From: Candidatus Pantoea varia
GTDB taxonomy: Bacteria; Pseudomonadota; Gammaproteobacteria; Enterobacterales; Enterobacteriaceae
Assembly: GCF_900115075.1 (NCBI RefSeq)
Contig: NZ_FOVG01000001.1
Location: forward strand, 1,798,001 to 1,862,000
Direction of reading: 5' to 3'
DNA length: 64,000 nt
Shown here in pieces: positions 52,476-63,537 of the stretch (the stretch's first letter is position 1; each line of letters begins with the position of its first letter). The notes under the pieces were generated by a model. The model had not been told where the DNA came from and did no database searches. It saw only the letters and a program-made list of their open reading frames with translations. Made by a program: the position numbers and the translations under genes.

Positions 52476-52925
52476 TTAGCCATACTGCTTCTGATGCGCT
52501 TTTTTACGTTTCAGATAGTCCTCATCTGCACGAAGCCTGTCCCAGTAACCTTTGAAAATGGCCGCCGCCGCGGCCTTTTCCTCGTTGACGCCGCGCGGCA
52601 GCTCTTTGCCGTCCGCGTCATACTTGCGCCCGCCTTTGTGGTTGCTGTAACGGCGCGCGCGGGTATATCCCATCTGGATAAATTTGCGCGCCATATCCAT
52701 GCCGACAAAATCATCCTGACGCCGGTAATCCTCAAACAGCACCATGATTTTCTCAGCAGACTCTTCAGCAATCGGGACGGTACGAAAACGCCAGTGCGGC
52801 AGAATTTCGCTCTTATACGGCTCGACCATCAGCACACCCTGCTCGCCGCGCCCGACCTGATAAAGCTCGGGATGCTGGCGGCAGTCGATAGTGCTGAAGT
52901 CCTGATCATAATCGAAAGGTTTCAT
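52476..52925 (-). CDS. DUF4385 domain protein coupled to gsiD
   Basis: This is a 149-residue soluble protein of the DUF4385 family, with no signal peptide or membrane segment. Recognisable segments are [24 protein letters not shown] without its middle, [24 protein letters not shown] and a basic C-terminus (KRKKAHQKQ). The mix of conserved Trp, Arg and His residues suggests a small globular domain, but no function is known. Its ATG overlaps the gsiD stop by four bases, so it is translated with the glutathione importer. Confidence 0.88.
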   Translation of the reverse strand: MKPFDYDQDFSTIDCRQHPELYQVGRGEQGVLMVEPYKSEILPHWRFRTVPIAEESAEKIMVLFEDYRRQDDFVGMDMARKFIQMGYTRARRYSNHKGGRKYDADGKELPRGVNEEKAAAAAIFKGYWDRLRADEDYLKRKKAHQKQYG

Positions 52926-53827
52926 TTCTTTAGTTTAGGATCAAGCGCGTCACGTAGCCCATCGCCGAGCAAATTAAATGCCAGAACCGTGAGGAAGATG
53001 GCCAGACTGGGGAAAATAGCCACGTGAGGCGCAATCACCATGTCGGCCCGCGCTTCATTCAGCATCGCGCCCCACTCCGGCGTTGGCGGCTGGGCGCCCA
53101 GCCCCAGAAATGACAGGCTGGCGGCGGTAATGATAGAGGTGCCGACCCGCATGGTGAAATAGACCACAATCGGCGAAACTGTGCCGGGCAGAATATGCCG
53201 CATCAGGATCGTCCAGTCAGATGCACCGATGCTGCGTGCCGACTCAATATAGGTCTGATGCTTCAGCACTAGCGTATTGCCGCGCACCAGGCGGGCAAAG
53301 GCCGGAATACTGAAGATAGCGACCGCCACAATCACGTTGCTCATGCCGCTGCCCATAATCGCCACCACCGCAATCGCCAGCAGAATGCCGGGGAAGGCAA
53401 AAAGCACATCGCAGATGCGCATGGTGATGCGATCCCACCAGCCTTCGTAGTAACCGGCTAACAGACCAAAGAAGGTGCCAATCAGTGCGCCGATCACCAC
53501 CGAGAAGAAACCGGCAATCAGGGAAATACGCGTGCCGACCAGCACCCGGCTGAAGATGTCGCGCCCCAGCGAATCGACGCCAAAGAGGTGCAGCAGCGAC
53601 GGACCTTCGTTGAGCCGGTCGTAATCGAAGTAGTTTTCTGCGTCGAACGGCGCAATCCACGGAGCGATAACCGCCAGCACAATCAGCAGCAGCACAAAAG
53701 CCCCGGCCATCAACGCCAACGGCTGATGCCGGAAACGCCGCCAGAACTCTCGCCACGGCGTGCGCACCCGATTTTCCGTCATCAGCGGCATCGTTTTCAG
53801 TGCCGCCTCACGTCGCCAGTTTTTCAT
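52922..53827 (-). CDS. gsiD: Glutathione ABC transporter permease GsiD
   Basis: GsiD is one of two membrane subunits of the GsiABCD glutathione importer. The 301-residue protein has a cytoplasmic N-terminus, then six hydrophobic segments, with the DppC-type N-terminal domain and the loop [21 protein letters not shown]. It overlaps gsiC by 4 bp and the DUF4385 gene by 4 bp. Confidence 0.97.
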   Translation of the reverse strand: MKNWRREAALKTMPLMTENRVRTPWREFWRRFRHQPLALMAGAFVLLLIVLAVIAPWIAPFDAENYFDYDRLNEGPSLLHLFGVDSLGRDIFSRVLVGTRISLIAGFFSVVIGALIGTFFGLLAGYYEGWWDRITMRICDVLFAFPGILLAIAVVAIMGSGMSNVIVAVAIFSIPAFARLVRGNTLVLKHQTYIESARSIGASDWTILMRHILPGTVSPIVVYFTMRVGTSIITAASLSFLGLGAQPPTPEWGAMLNEARADMVIAPHVAIFPSLAIFLTVLAFNLLGDGLRDALDPKLKK

Positions 53828-54753
53828 CGCGACTCCTTAAAGCGAATAGCGGGATTAATTACCGCATAGAGCATGTCGACAAACAGATTGATCAGAATAA
53901 ACTCCAGTGAAAACAGCAGCACTTCTGCCTGAATAACCGGATAGTCGCGCATCGCCACGGAGTCGACCAGCAGACGACCTAACCCCGGCCAGTTAAACAC
54001 CACCTCGACGACGATCGATCCTCCCAGCAGAAAACCAAACTGCAGTCCCATCATCGTGACCACCGGGATCATCGCGTTGCGCAGGCCATGTTTTACCACC
54101 ACCAGCGACTCGCGCACCCCTTTAGCCCGGGCGGTCCGCATGTAATCTTCCTGCATCACCTCCACGAAGGAGGCGCGGGTAAAGCGCGCCATCACCGCCG
54201 CCACCGCCGCACCTAAGGTGATCGAGGGCAGAATGTAATGTTTCCAGCTGTCAGCACCGACGGTTGGCAGCCAGCCCAGCTCCACGGAGAAGACCTGCAT
54301 CAGCAGCATGCCCAGCGCAAAGGCGGGAAACGAAATGCCCGACACCGCCAGCGTCATGCCCAGCCGATCGGGCCAGCGGTTACGCCAGACAGCCGAAACG
54401 ATGCCGATGGTCATGCCAAAAATCACCGCCCAGATCATGCTGGCCAGCGTCAGCCACAGGGTCGGCATAAAGCGCGAGGCGATCTCATCCGCAACCGGCC
54501 GCTTCGAGACCATCGACTGACCGAAATCGCCCTGCAGCGCATTCAGTATAAAGTGCCAGAACTGCTGCGGCAGCGGCTGATCCAGTCCCAGCTCCTGACG
54601 CACCAGCGCCACCACCGAAGCATCGGCTTCCGGCCCGGCAATCAGGCGTGCCGGATCCCCCGGCAGCAGGTGAACAAACAGGAACACCAGCACCGCCACA
54701 ATCAGCAGCGTCGGGATCAGCCCAAAGAGTCGTTTGAGAAAATAGTTAAACAT
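53824..54753 (-). CDS. gsiC: Glutathione ABC transporter permease GsiC
   Basis: GsiC is the DppB-type partner of GsiD. The 309-residue protein has the N-terminal helix [17 protein letters not shown], the HLLPGDPAR motif, six hydrophobic segments and the loop [21 protein letters not shown]. It follows gsiB by 46 bp and overlaps gsiD by 4 bp. Confidence 0.97.
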   Translation of the reverse strand: MFNYFLKRLFGLIPTLLIVAVLVFLFVHLLPGDPARLIAGPEADASVVALVRQELGLDQPLPQQFWHFILNALQGDFGQSMVSKRPVADEIASRFMPTLWLTLASMIWAVIFGMTIGIVSAVWRNRWPDRLGMTLAVSGISFPAFALGMLLMQVFSVELGWLPTVGADSWKHYILPSITLGAAVAAVMARFTRASFVEVMQEDYMRTARAKGVRESLVVVKHGLRNAMIPVVTMMGLQFGFLLGGSIVVEVVFNWPGLGRLLVDSVAMRDYPVIQAEVLLFSLEFILINLFVDMLYAVINPAIRFKESR

Positions 54754-54799
54754 GCAACATCCTGCAGCTGCGGCCAGCCACGCGGGCTGGCCGGCTCCG

Positions 54800-56335
54800 T
54801 TACTTCAGAGTGGCCTCATCAAAATTGAATGAGGTATCGGGCATCACATAAAAGCCGCTGAGGTTTTTGCTATTGGCAGAAACCAGCTGCTCAACCACCA
54901 GCGGGATCCACGGATGGTCCTGCCAGATGGTGTCCTGTGCATCTTTATAGAGACGCGCTTTCTCTGCACGGTCAGTGGTTTTCAGCGCATCGGCCAGATC
55001 TTTATCGACCTTAGGATTGCTGTAGAACGCCGTATTGAAGATCGCCGGTGGCCAGGCTGCGGTAGCAAACAGTGGCGTCAGCGCCCAGTCTGCTTCACCC
55101 GTTGAGGCGGACCAGCCGGTGTAGAACATCCGCACACCGCTCTCCTTCTGGCCTTTGCCTTCCACTTCAGCGGCACGCTGGCCCGCATCCATTGCTGTGA
55201 CTTTTACTTTCACGCCAACCTGCGCCAGCTGCTGCTGGGTGAACTGCAACACTTTCTGCGCGGTGCTGTGGTTATGGGACGACCAGAGCGTGGTCTCAAA
55301 TCCATTCGGGTAGCCCGCCTCTTTCAGCAGCGCTTTGGCCTTCGCCGGATCGTAGCTGATGGTCGGATAGGTCTGCGCAAAGTCGACAGCGGGCGGCACA
55401 ATGCCGGTAGCAGGTGTGGCGTAACCGGAGAAGGCCACTTTTGCCAGCGCCTGGCGGTTGATGGCATATTCCAGCGCTTCACGTACCTTCGGGTTGTCGA
55501 ACGGCTTCTGGGTGACATTCAGGCTGATGTAACGCTGCATAATGGAAGGCGAGGTCACCACATCCAGCTTACTGTTCTTCTCCAGCAGCTTCACCTGCTC
55601 ATAAGGTACCGGAAATGCAAAGTTCGCTTCGCCGGTCTGCAGCATCGCCGCTCGGGTGTTGTTGTCCACCACCGGGCGCCAGGTGATGCTGTCCAGCTTC
55701 GGATACCCCGGCTTCCAGTAGCCGTCCCACTTCTTCACCTTCACAAAATCGGTCTGGTTCCAGGTTTCAAACACAAACGGGCCGGTTCCCACCGGGTGGA
55801 AACCGATCTCTTTGCCATATTTTTTCAGCGCGGTGGGCGAAATCATCGCCGCCGCCGGATGAGCCAGGTTGTTGATAAAGGCAGAGAACGGCTCTTTCAG
55901 CGTCACTTTCACGGTGGTTGGATCGACCACTTCGGTGCTGGCGATGCGTTTAAACAGGTTGTAGCGCTTGAGATGGTTATCCGGGTTGCTGGCGCGATCG
56001 AGGTTGACCTTGACCGCTTCCGCATTGAAGTCCGTGCCATCCTGGAATTTAACGCCGGGACGCAGCTTGATGGTGTAGGTCAGACCGTCGGCGCTGGCCT
56101 GATAGCTCTCCGCCAGCACGTTGGTGAGCTTCATATCCTTATCGAAGCCAAACAGGCCCTGATAGAAAGATTTCGCGACCGCCTGCGACAGCGTGTCGTT
56201 GGCGTCATAGGGATCGAGCGTGGTGAAGTTCGACGCGACGGCAATCACCGCATCCTGTGCTGCCCACGCGGGCAATGTCATTGCGCTGCTTAACACGCCA
56301 GCCGCCAGTAACCCTTTACGCATCGTCATCTGCAT
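54800..56335 (-). CDS. gsiB: Glutathione-binding periplasmic protein GsiB
   Basis: GsiB captures glutathione for GsiACD. The 511-residue SBP family 5 protein has a signal peptide ending near residue 25 (MTLPAWA). Family segments include [20 protein letters not shown] (first 20), [24 protein letters not shown] and [19 protein letters not shown] chose the ATG giving [10 protein letters not shown] because AGGAG lies 7 bp before it; longer in-frame starts lack a ribosome site. It lies between gsiA and gsiC. Confidence 0.96.
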   Translation of the reverse strand: MQMTMRKGLLAAGVLSSAMTLPAWAAQDAVIAVASNFTTLDPYDANDTLSQAVAKSFYQGLFGFDKDMKLTNVLAESYQASADGLTYTIKLRPGVKFQDGTDFNAEAVKVNLDRASNPDNHLKRYNLFKRIASTEVVDPTTVKVTLKEPFSAFINNLAHPAAAMISPTALKKYGKEIGFHPVGTGPFVFETWNQTDFVKVKKWDGYWKPGYPKLDSITWRPVVDNNTRAAMLQTGEANFAFPVPYEQVKLLEKNSKLDVVTSPSIMQRYISLNVTQKPFDNPKVREALEYAINRQALAKVAFSGYATPATGIVPPAVDFAQTYPTISYDPAKAKALLKEAGYPNGFETTLWSSHNHSTAQKVLQFTQQQLAQVGVKVKVTAMDAGQRAAEVEGKGQKESGVRMFYTGWSASTGEADWALTPLFATAAWPPAIFNTAFYSNPKVDKDLADALKTTDRAEKARLYKDAQDTIWQDHPWIPLVVEQLVSANSKNLSGFYVMPDTSFNFDEATLK

Positions 56336-56389
56336 CTTGTTCTCCTGTAATCCCTGTCGGGTTGGTCGCCGGGGCGACATCTTCACTGT

Positions 56390-58246
56390 TCAGGTCGCGC
56401 TGATAACGTGGCGGGCGACGAAATGGCCCGGAGCCACCTCCATCAGCGGCGCCACTTCAGGTTCATCCCCTAACGCATGGATCGGGCTGGGGATCTCATC
56501 GACCAGTAAGGCTCGTTCGCGACGCCGGTGAGCCGGATCGGCGACCGGCACCGCTGCCATGAGTTTTCGGGTGTAGGGATGCTGGGGCTGTTCGAACACC
56601 GCCTGACGCGGCCCCATCTCGACAATCTGACCGAGATACATCACCGCCACGCGGTGGCTGATACGCTCCACCACCGCCATATCGTGAGAAATAAACAGGA
56701 AAGCGATGCCAAACTCGCGCTGCAGGTCGAGCATCAGATTAATAATCTGCGCCTGAATCGACACATCCAGCGCCGAGACGGACTCGTCGGCAATCACCAC
56801 TTTAGGGTTCAGCGCCAGCGCGCGGGCTATACAGATGCGCTGACGCTGCCCGCCAGAAAACTCATGCGGATAACGCTGAGCATGTTCCGGCAGCAGTCCC
56901 ACTTTATCCAGCAACCAGGCAACGCGCTGCTCCGCCTCGCGACGCGGCATCGCCTTATGGACCAGCAGCGGCTCCATAATCGAGAAGCCGACCGTCAGAC
57001 GGGGATCCAGCGAGGCGTAGGGATCCTGGAAGATAAACTGAATATCCCGCCGCAGATGCGCCAGCGCGGCACCGGAGAGATGGTCTATCCGCTGGCCGTC
57101 AAACGTCAGCGTGCCGCCCTGACTGGCCACCAGCTTCAGCAGCGAGCGGCCGGTGGTCGATTTACCACAGCCAGACTCCCCCACCAGCGCCAGCGTCTCA
57201 CCGGCATAGAGATCAAAACTGACTTTTTCGACAGCGTGAACGCGGCTTTTAACGCGATTCAGCAGGCCGCCGCGAATGTCAAAGCGGGTAACCAGGTCGC
57301 GCACCTGCAAAATCGGAGGCTGCAGGCGGCGTACCGTATCCTGCGGCACATCATCAACGGCATCACTGTGCAGCAAGGGGAATTTGGCGGGCAAAGGCTG
57401 GCCCTGCATTGAGCCGAGCTTTGGCACCGCCGCCAGCAGCGCCTGGGTATAGGGCTGCTGTGGTGCGCTGAACAGTTCGGCGACCGGGGCATTTTCCACC
57501 ACTTCGCCGCGATACATCACCTGAACCCGGTCGGCCATTTCGGCGACCACGCCCATATCGTGAGTGATAAAAATCACCCCCATCTGCATCTCTTTTTGCA
57601 GCACGCGGATGAGCTGCAGAATCTGCGCCTGAATGGTGACGTCGAGCGCGGTGGTCGGCTCATCGGCAATCAGTAATGCGGGTTTGCAGCAGAGCGCCAT
57701 CGCGATCATCACGCGCTGACGCATCCCGCCCGACAACTGGTGCGGAAAGCGGGACAAGACATTGTGTGCATCGGGAATGCGCACCAGATCCAGCATCCGG
57801 CGAGCCTCGGCCAGCGCCCCGGCGTGGCTCAGGCCCTGATGCAGGCGGATTGACTCGGCGATCTGCTCGCCCACCGGGAAGACCGGATTCAGCGAGGTCA
57901 TCGGCTCCTGAAAGATCATCGCCATATCCGCGCCGCGCACCCGACGCATCTGACCTTTTGAGGCGCGCATCAGATCCATCACGTCACCATTACGACGGCG
58001 CAACTGCACCTCGCCGCTGACGATTCCGCCCGCCTGCTCAATCAGCCGCATCAGCGCCAGCGAGGTGACCGATTTCCCGGAGCCTGACTCGCCCACCAGC
58101 GCCAGCGTTTCGCCGCGAAACAGATCGAGAGACAAATGACGCACCGCGTCGGTGACGGTGTCTTCATGCTGAAAACGCACATTGAGATCGCGCACCGCCA
58201 GTACCTGCTCAGGGGCCAGCGGCGGTAACGTTTGCCTGTCGCTCAT
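56390..58246 (-). CDS. gsiA: Glutathione ABC transporter ATP-binding protein GsiA
   Basis: GsiA is a double ATPase: two ABC modules in one chain power the importer. The 618-residue protein has Walker A GESGSGKS (52-59) with signature LSGGMRQRV, and a second Walker [10 protein letters not shown] near residue 356 with signature [15 protein letters not shown]. Both have Walker B followed by DE. I chose the ATG because AGGAG is 5 bp away; a GTG one codon upstream is too close. It starts 9 bp after iaaA, which shows operon membership. Confidence 0.97.
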   Translation of the reverse strand: MSDRQTLPPLAPEQVLAVRDLNVRFQHEDTVTDAVRHLSLDLFRGETLALVGESGSGKSVTSLALMRLIEQAGGIVSGEVQLRRRNGDVMDLMRASKGQMRRVRGADMAMIFQEPMTSLNPVFPVGEQIAESIRLHQGLSHAGALAEARRMLDLVRIPDAHNVLSRFPHQLSGGMRQRVMIAMALCCKPALLIADEPTTALDVTIQAQILQLIRVLQKEMQMGVIFITHDMGVVAEMADRVQVMYRGEVVENAPVAELFSAPQQPYTQALLAAVPKLGSMQGQPLPAKFPLLHSDAVDDVPQDTVRRLQPPILQVRDLVTRFDIRGGLLNRVKSRVHAVEKVSFDLYAGETLALVGESGCGKSTTGRSLLKLVASQGGTLTFDGQRIDHLSGAALAHLRRDIQFIFQDPYASLDPRLTVGFSIMEPLLVHKAMPRREAEQRVAWLLDKVGLLPEHAQRYPHEFSGGQRQRICIARALALNPKVVIADESVSALDVSIQAQIINLMLDLQREFGIAFLFISHDMAVVERISHRVAVMYLGQIVEMGPRQAVFEQPQHPYTRKLMAAVPVADPAHRRRERALLVDEIPSPIHALGDEPEVAPLMEVAPGHFVARHVISAT

Positions 58247-58255
58247 CACTGCTCC

Positions 58256-59215
58256 TTAACTTTCGCGATAAATAGCAACTTCCGCCGCTTCGCCGACACG
58301 CGCAACGCCCCGGTACATGCCTTCGCTGTTAAACGGCAGCGCCACGTTGCCTGCGCGATCAACCGCAATCAACCCGCCGCTGCCGCCCAGTTCCAGCACG
58401 CTGTCATGAATGACGTTAACTGTAGCCTGCTGCAGCGAGCGCCCGGCGTAGCGCATCTGCGCAGCCACATCGTAGGCCGCCAGCGTGCGCATAAAGACTT
58501 CACCGGTGCCGGTACAGGAGACCGCCACGCTGTCGTTGCTGGCGTAGCAGCCCGCCCCCGGCAGCGGCGAGTCACCGACCCGCCCGGCCTGTTTGTTGGT
58601 CATACCGCCCGTAGACGTCGCAGCAGCGAGGTTGCCCGCCAGATCCAGCGCGACAGCGCCTACCGTGCCGAACTTACGGTCCGGGTCGAGCGGATCGTCG
58701 CTGTGCGCAGCGCCATCATGGTCCAGTACCGCCGTATCGCTGTTCAGTGCGCGCTGCAACTGCTCCCAGCGTTCCGGCGTTGAGAAGTAATCAGGTGCAA
58801 CCGTTTCCAGTCCGTTCGCCACTGCAAACTGCTCTGCGCCCTCGCCGATAAAGAGCACATGCTCGCTTTTTTCCAGCACGGCACGTGCCGCCAGCACCGG
58901 ATTGCGAACCTGCGTTACGCCCGCGACCGCGCCCACATCCAGCGTACGTCCATCCATAATGCAGGCATCGAGTTCATGGGTGCCCTGATGGGTGAACACT
59001 GCACCTTTACCGGCGTTGAACAGCGGACACTCTTCCAGCAGTCGCACCGCCTCGGTTACTGCATCGAGTGCGCTGCCACCCTGAGCCAGTATCTGCTGAC
59101 CCTGAGTGACAATATCGTGTAGCGCCTGACGATAGTGTTGTTCCTTTTCGGCGCTCATTGCTGCGCGCGAAATAGCACCTGCGCCACCGTGAATGGCGAT
59201 CACTGCATTGACCAT
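58256..59215 (-). CDS. iaaA: Isoaspartyl peptidase / beta-aspartyl-peptidase IaaA
   Basis: IaaA is an Ntn hydrolase of the plant-type asparaginase family that cleaves isoaspartyl dipeptides. The 319-residue precursor has the N-terminal IAIHGGAGA motif and the autocleavage site GTVGAV (Gly183-Thr184); Thr184 becomes the nucleophile. RVGDSPLPGAG and GTGEVFMR form the substrate pocket. It is the first gene of the iaaA-gsiABCD operon, as in E. coli, where it was first called YbiK. It is divergent from moeA. Confidence 0.97.
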   Translation of the reverse strand: MVNAVIAIHGGAGAISRAAMSAEKEQHYRQALHDIVTQGQQILAQGGSALDAVTEAVRLLEECPLFNAGKGAVFTHQGTHELDACIMDGRTLDVGAVAGVTQVRNPVLAARAVLEKSEHVLFIGEGAEQFAVANGLETVAPDYFSTPERWEQLQRALNSDTAVLDHDGAAHSDDPLDPDRKFGTVGAVALDLAGNLAAATSTGGMTNKQAGRVGDSPLPGAGCYASNDSVAVSCTGTGEVFMRTLAAYDVAAQMRYAGRSLQQATVNVIHDSVLELGGSGGLIAVDRAGNVALPFNSEGMYRGVARVGEAAEVAIYRES

Positions 59216-59471
59216 AACGCTCTACCCTGTGGTTGCATCAGGACGAAAAACACTGATTTAAAATGGTTTTCACCCAATTTCGGTGATTTTTGACTATAGA
59301 AAGCCTGCTAAGTGTTGTAAAGCGGAAACTGTTCCTGTGGTTATAACCTTTTCTTACCACCCTATTTCCTTTTTGCCATAACAACCGGCGCACCCGGCCG
59401 ACACCGATGTGACTCAGCGGCCAATTCGACCCATAATAGGCAGCATCTGAGTTAACCAGGCTGGACTGTTC

Positions 59472-60707
59472 ATGGAAAGTTTTACTGCAGGTTTAATCTC
59501 CCTTGAGGAGGCGCAACAAAAAATGCTGTCACAGCTGATGCCCGTCATCGACTCACTGAGCGTGTCGCTGGCCGAAGCGGTCGGCCGCATTACGGCAAAA
59601 GCCGTCACCTCCCCGATTGCCGTGCCGCCCTTTGATAACTCCGCGATGGATGGTTACGCCGTCAGGCTGGCGGATGTCAGCAGCGGACAGCCGCTGCCGG
59701 TGGCAGGTAAAGCCTTTGCGGGCGCGCCATTCCGCGGTGAGTGGCCGCAGGGCAGCGTGATCCGAATCATGACCGGTGCGCCGGTGCCCGCAGGCTGTGA
59801 AGCGGTAGTGATGCAGGAGCAGACAGAAACCCAGGGCGACGCGATTGTGATCACCGCACCGGTGCGTCAGGGACAAAATATCCGTCTGACCGGTGACGAT
59901 ATTCAGCCAGGCCATGTGGTGCTGGAAGCGGGAACGCGTCTGGGTGCCGCCGAGCTGCCGCTGCTCGCCTCGCTGGGTATCGCACAAGTCAGCGTGCTGC
60001 GAAAACTGCGGGTCGCTATTTTCTCCACCGGCGATGAACTCCAGCCGGTCGGTGAGCCGCTGGCAGAGGGCCAGATTTATGACACCAACCGTTTTGCAGT
60101 CTCACTGATGCTGCATAAGCTCGGCTGCGAAGTTATTGACCTTGGCATCATCAACGATGATCCCGCCGCGCTTCGCGCCGCCTTTGAGGAAGCCGATCGG
60201 CAGGCCGATGTGGTAATCAGCACCGGCGGCGTCTCGGTGGGCGAAGCGGACTTCACCAAAAATATGCTGGAAGAGCTGGGCGCTATCAGCTTCTGGAAAC
60301 TGGCGATCAAGCCCGGCAAGCCGTTTGCCTTTGGCCGCCTCAACAGCAGCTGGTTCTGCGGTCTGCCGGGCAATCCTGTCTCCGCCGCCGTGACCTTTTA
60401 TCAGCTCGTCCAGCCACTGCTTGCCACCCTCACCGGCCAGCAAAAATCCGCCTTGCCACCTCGTCAGAAAGTGCGCTGCACCTCGCGACTGAAAAAGTCA
60501 CCGGGCCGCCTCGACTTCCAGCGCGGCATCCTGCGCCAGAATGCACAGGGTGAACTGGAGGTGGAGACCACCGGAATGCAGGGTTCGCACGTCTTCAGCT
60601 CTTTCGCGCAGGCGAACTGCTTCATCGTGCTGGAACGGGATCGCGGCAACGTTGAGCCGGGCGAATGGGTTGAGGTAGAGCCCTTCAACGCCCTGCTGGA
60701 GGCGTAA
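59472..60707 (+). CDS. moeA: Molybdopterin molybdenumtransferase MoeA
   Basis: MoeA inserts molybdate into adenylylated molybdopterin to make active molybdenum cofactor. The 411-residue protein has [12 protein letters not shown] (about residues 54-65), [10 protein letters not shown], the MoCF_biosynth segment with FSTGDEL and STGGVSVG, and the C-terminal MoeA_C domain ending FNALLEA. The length equals that of E. coli MoeA. Its stop codon is immediately followed by the moeB ATG. Confidence 0.98.
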   Translation: MESFTAGLISLEEAQQKMLSQLMPVIDSLSVSLAEAVGRITAKAVTSPIAVPPFDNSAMDGYAVRLADVSSGQPLPVAGKAFAGAPFRGEWPQGSVIRIMTGAPVPAGCEAVVMQEQTETQGDAIVITAPVRQGQNIRLTGDDIQPGHVVLEAGTRLGAAELPLLASLGIAQVSVLRKLRVAIFSTGDELQPVGEPLAEGQIYDTNRFAVSLMLHKLGCEVIDLGIINDDPAALRAAFEEADRQADVVISTGGVSVGEADFTKNMLEELGAISFWKLAIKPGKPFAFGRLNSSWFCGLPGNPVSAAVTFYQLVQPLLATLTGQQKSALPPRQKVRCTSRLKKSPGRLDFQRGILRQNAQGELEVETTGMQGSHVFSSFAQANCFIVLERDRGNVEPGEWVEVEPFNALLEA

Positions 60708-61466
60708 ATGCGGCCTGAATTAAGCGATGAGGAGATGCTGCGCTACAATCGACAAATTGTCCTGCGCGGCTTTGATTTCGACGGTCAGGAGCGTCTGAAA
60801 GCGAGTCATGCGCTGGTTGTCGGGCTAGGCGGACTCGGCTGCGCTGCTGCGCCCTACCTGGCGTCGGCGGGTGTCGGCAATCTGACTTTGCTCGACTTCG
60901 ATACCGTGTCGCACTCCAACCTGCAACGGCAGATCCTGCATCATGACGCGGATATTGACCGCGCCAAAGTGGACTCTGCCGCGCAAAGCCTGGCCGCCAT
61001 CAATCCGCACTGCCAGCTGCATCCGGTCAACGGACAACTGGATGATACGGCGCTGCTGGCGCTGATTGCCCGGCAGCAGGTGGTGCTGGACTGCACCGAC
61101 AACGTTGCAGTGCGTGAGCAGCTCAACCGCCTCTGTCGGCAGCAGCGGGTGCCGCTGGTCTCGGGCGCCGCGATTCGGATGGAAGGTCAGATCAGCGTAT
61201 TCAACTGGCAGCCCGGCACGCCCTGCTATCGCTGTATCAGCCGCCTGTTTGGTGATCAAACCCTGAGTTGCGTTGAAGCGGGCGTCATGGCGCCGCTGGT
61301 TGGCGTGATTGGTGCAATGCAGGCGATGGAAGCGATTAAAGTGCTGACCGCATTCGGCACACCTGCTACCAGCCGGTTGCTGATGTACGATGCGATGAGC
61401 GCGGAGTTTCGCAGCATGAAAGTGGCGCAGGACGCGCACTGTGAAGTGTGTGGCGGTGGGGCTTAA
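60708..61466 (+). CDS. moeB: Molybdopterin-synthase adenylyltransferase MoeB
   Basis: MoeB is an E1-like enzyme that adenylylates the C-terminus of MoaD so it can be thiolated for molybdopterin synthesis. The 252-residue protein has the nucleotide loop GLGGLGCAA (39-47), NLQRQ, catalytic DCTDN (Asp131) and Cys188. The structural zinc site is CYRC (Cys173/176) plus CEVC (Cys245/248). It starts directly at the moeA stop and is followed by a repeat-containing gap. Confidence 0.98.
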   Translation: MRPELSDEEMLRYNRQIVLRGFDFDGQERLKASHALVVGLGGLGCAAAPYLASAGVGNLTLLDFDTVSHSNLQRQILHHDADIDRAKVDSAAQSLAAINPHCQLHPVNGQLDDTALLALIARQQVVLDCTDNVAVREQLNRLCRQQRVPLVSGAAIRMEGQISVFNWQPGTPCYRCISRLFGDQTLSCVEAGVMAPLVGVIGAMQAMEAIKVLTAFGTPATSRLLMYDAMSAEFRSMKVAQDAHCEVCGGGA

Positions 61467-61528
61467 CGATAGAAGCAAAACATCTGCGCCATGAAGCCAG
61501 CGCTGTTTTGAAGCTTTGCCTGTTTTAG

Positions 61529-61660
61529 TGAACACGGTCAGATCGGAAAGTCGCTTAAACCATCCCTGGGCGCTCTGCCCGCGCCATCCCTGTCGCGGGA
61601 CGCTTTCCTCCTCTGACCGTGTTCCCTGCGCTTTAAGCACATGCGTTGCTGCCAGATAAT
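61529..61660. repeat. Inverted-repeat element (copy 2) after moeB
   Basis: The arms AACACGGTCA...GGAAAG (61531-61550) and the inverse at 61599-61624 match copy 1 at 46871-46967 almost base for base. The central cgcgggacgctttcc block is also shared, as is a downstream TTGCTGCCAGAT segment. The outer arms of copy 1 are not clearly present. No open frame. Confidence 0.75.
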
Positions 61661-61731
61661 CCCTGAGCCTGGCATGCTGCTCAGCCCATGCCAGCTAACA
61701 AGCTAAAAGCATATAACCCACTAATCGGCAT

Positions 61732-61765
61732 AAAAACCGGGGTGGCCTGCGCCACCCCGGTTTTT
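61732..61765. terminator. Bidirectional terminator between moeB and ybiT
   Basis: Perfect 15-bp stem aaaaaccggggtggc/gccaccccggttttt with a 4-base loop. It works in both directions. Confidence 0.93.
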
Positions 61766-61766
61766 A

Positions 61767-63359
61767 TCAGACGATACCCTGACTGCGCAGGTAATCTTCA
61801 TAATTACCGGTGAAGTCCACCACCTTGTCTGCTTTCAACTCGATCACGCGGGTTGCCAGCGAGCTGACAAATTCGCGGTCATGTGAAACAAACACCAGCG
61901 TGCCTTCATACATCTCCAGCGCCATATTGAGCGATTCAATCGACTCCATATCGAGGTGGTTGGTCGGCTCATCCATAATCAGAATGTTCGGTTTTTCCAT
62001 CATCAGCTTACCGAACAACATACGCCCCTTCTCACCACCGGAAAGCACTTTCGCCGGCTTCTTAATATCATCCTGCGAAAACAGCAGACGACCAAGAATA
62101 CCGCGAATGGTCTGCTCATCATCGCCAGGCTGTTTCCACTGACTCATCCAGTCAAATACTGTCAGGTCATTGGCAAAATCATCGGCGTGATCCTGAGCGT
62201 AATAACCAATACGCGCATTCTCTGACCATTTAACGGTGCCATTATCTGGCGTAAGCTGACCCACCAGCGATTTCAACAGCGTCGACTTACCAATACCGTT
62301 GGCACCGATTACCGCCAGCTTCTCACCCACTTCCAGCAGCAGATTTAAATTCTTAAACAGCGGACCGTTATCAAAGCCTTTCGTTAAACCTTCCACTTCC
62401 AGCGCATTACGGAACAACTTCTTGTCCTGCTCAAAGCGGATAAACGGGTTCTGACGACTGGAAGCTTTCACTTCATCCAGTTTAATTTTATCCATCTGCT
62501 TTGCGCGTGATGTCGCCTGACGCGATTTAGAGGCGTTGGCACTAAAACGACTGACGAATGATTGTAAGTCAGCAATCTGCGCTTTCTTCTTCGCGTTATC
62601 CGATAACAAACGTTCACGAGCCTGCGTTGCAGCGGTCATATATTCGTCATAATTACCGGAATAAACCCGCAGCTCGCCATAATCCAAATCGGCCATGTGG
62701 GTGCAGACCATATTAAGGAAATGACGGTCATGCGAAATGATAATCATGGTGCTGTCACGCTCGTTCAGCACCTGCTCCAGCCAGCGAATAGTATCGATGT
62801 CCAGGTTGTTCGTCGGTTCATCGAGTAACAAAATGTCGGGATTTGAAAAAAGCGCCTGCGCCAGCAGTACACGCAATTTAAAGCCCGGCGCAATTTCGCT
62901 CATTGGGCCGTAATGCTGCTCAACCGGAATACCCACGCCGAGTAATAACTCACCGGCACGGGACTCAGCGCTATAGCCGTCCATCTCACCGTAAAGCGCC
63001 TCAAGATCGCCGACCTTATACCCCTCTTCTTCGCTCATCTCTGGCAAAGAATAAATACGGTCGCGCTCCTGCTTCACTTCCCATAATTCATGGTGACCCA
63101 TGATGACGGTGTCCAGCACGCTGAATTGTTCAAAGGCGAACTGATCCTGACGCAGCTTACCGATGCGCTCATTAGGATCGTAAGAGACGTTGCCGCCTGA
63201 AGGCACCAGATCGCCACCCAAAATCTTCATGAAGGTGGATTTTCCGCTGCCGTTCGCACCGATTAAACCGTAACGATTACCGCCGCCAAATTTAACGGAG
63301 ATATTTTCGAACAGTGGCTTGCTGCCAAACTGCATGGTGATATTGCTGCTAACTAACAC
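61767..63359 (-). CDS. ybiT: ABC-F family ATPase YbiT
   Basis: YbiT is an ABC-F protein with two ATPase modules and no membrane domain. Family members bind the ribosomal E site and modulate translation. The 530-residue protein has Walker [10 protein letters not shown] (34-42) and GANGIGKST near residue 355. The arm and P-site tRNA interaction motif linker lies between the modules (residues ~240-310, rich in K, R, A and S). Signature motifs are [13 protein letters not shown] and [12 protein letters not shown]. The start is a GTG giving [13 protein letters not shown] with AAAGG before it, identical in position to E. coli. An in-frame upstream start is unsupported. Confidence 0.97.
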   Translation of the reverse strand: MLVSSNITMQFGSKPLFENISVKFGGGNRYGLIGANGSGKSTFMKILGGDLVPSGGNVSYDPNERIGKLRQDQFAFEQFSVLDTVIMGHHELWEVKQERDRIYSLPEMSEEEGYKVGDLEALYGEMDGYSAESRAGELLLGVGIPVEQHYGPMSEIAPGFKLRVLLAQALFSNPDILLLDEPTNNLDIDTIRWLEQVLNERDSTMIIISHDRHFLNMVCTHMADLDYGELRVYSGNYDEYMTAATQARERLLSDNAKKKAQIADLQSFVSRFSANASKSRQATSRAKQMDKIKLDEVKASSRQNPFIRFEQDKKLFRNALEVEGLTKGFDNGPLFKNLNLLLEVGEKLAVIGANGIGKSTLLKSLVGQLTPDNGTVKWSENARIGYYAQDHADDFANDLTVFDWMSQWKQPGDDEQTIRGILGRLLFSQDDIKKPAKVLSGGEKGRMLFGKLMMEKPNILIMDEPTNHLDMESIESLNMALEMYEGTLVFVSHDREFVSSLATRVIELKADKVVDFTGNYEDYLRSQGIV

Positions 63360-63480
63360 GGCATTGACCTTTGTGAAGAGAATGGATGAAAAAACGGCGG
63401 CTATTATGCCAGATGTGACGCAGCGCACGCCAGCGTCAGGCGTGGATTCCTGGCGGGGTGATTGATATCCCGGCAGAAAT

Positions 63481-63514
63481 AAAAAAGCCGGAGGGCCATA
63501 ATGGCCCCCCGGCT
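63481..63514 (-). terminator. Terminator after the H-NS family gene
   Basis: Stem agccgg...ccggct with an inner gggcca/tggccc pairing and one mismatch, followed by six T residues on the minus strand. Confidence 0.85.
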
Positions 63515-63537
63515 CCCACTTACAAGGATTGTGTTGA

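Larger units (their letters stand above)
61467..61766. other. moeB-ybiT intergenic region
   Basis: This 300-bp convergent gap holds no protein gene. It contains repeat copy 2 (61529-61660) and the shared terminator (61732-61765). The remainder (61661-61731) shows no further structure that I can support. Confidence 0.7.

Noticed and set aside
52377..53027. Plus-strand open frame of 216 codons over DUF4385 and the gap beside it
   Set aside because: Overlaps two supported minus-strand genes and shows no conserved motif; DUF4385 on the other strand explains the region.
55268..56293. Long plus-strand open frame (341 codons) opposite gsiB
   Set aside because: Antisense shadow of gsiB with no recognisable domain or ribosome site.
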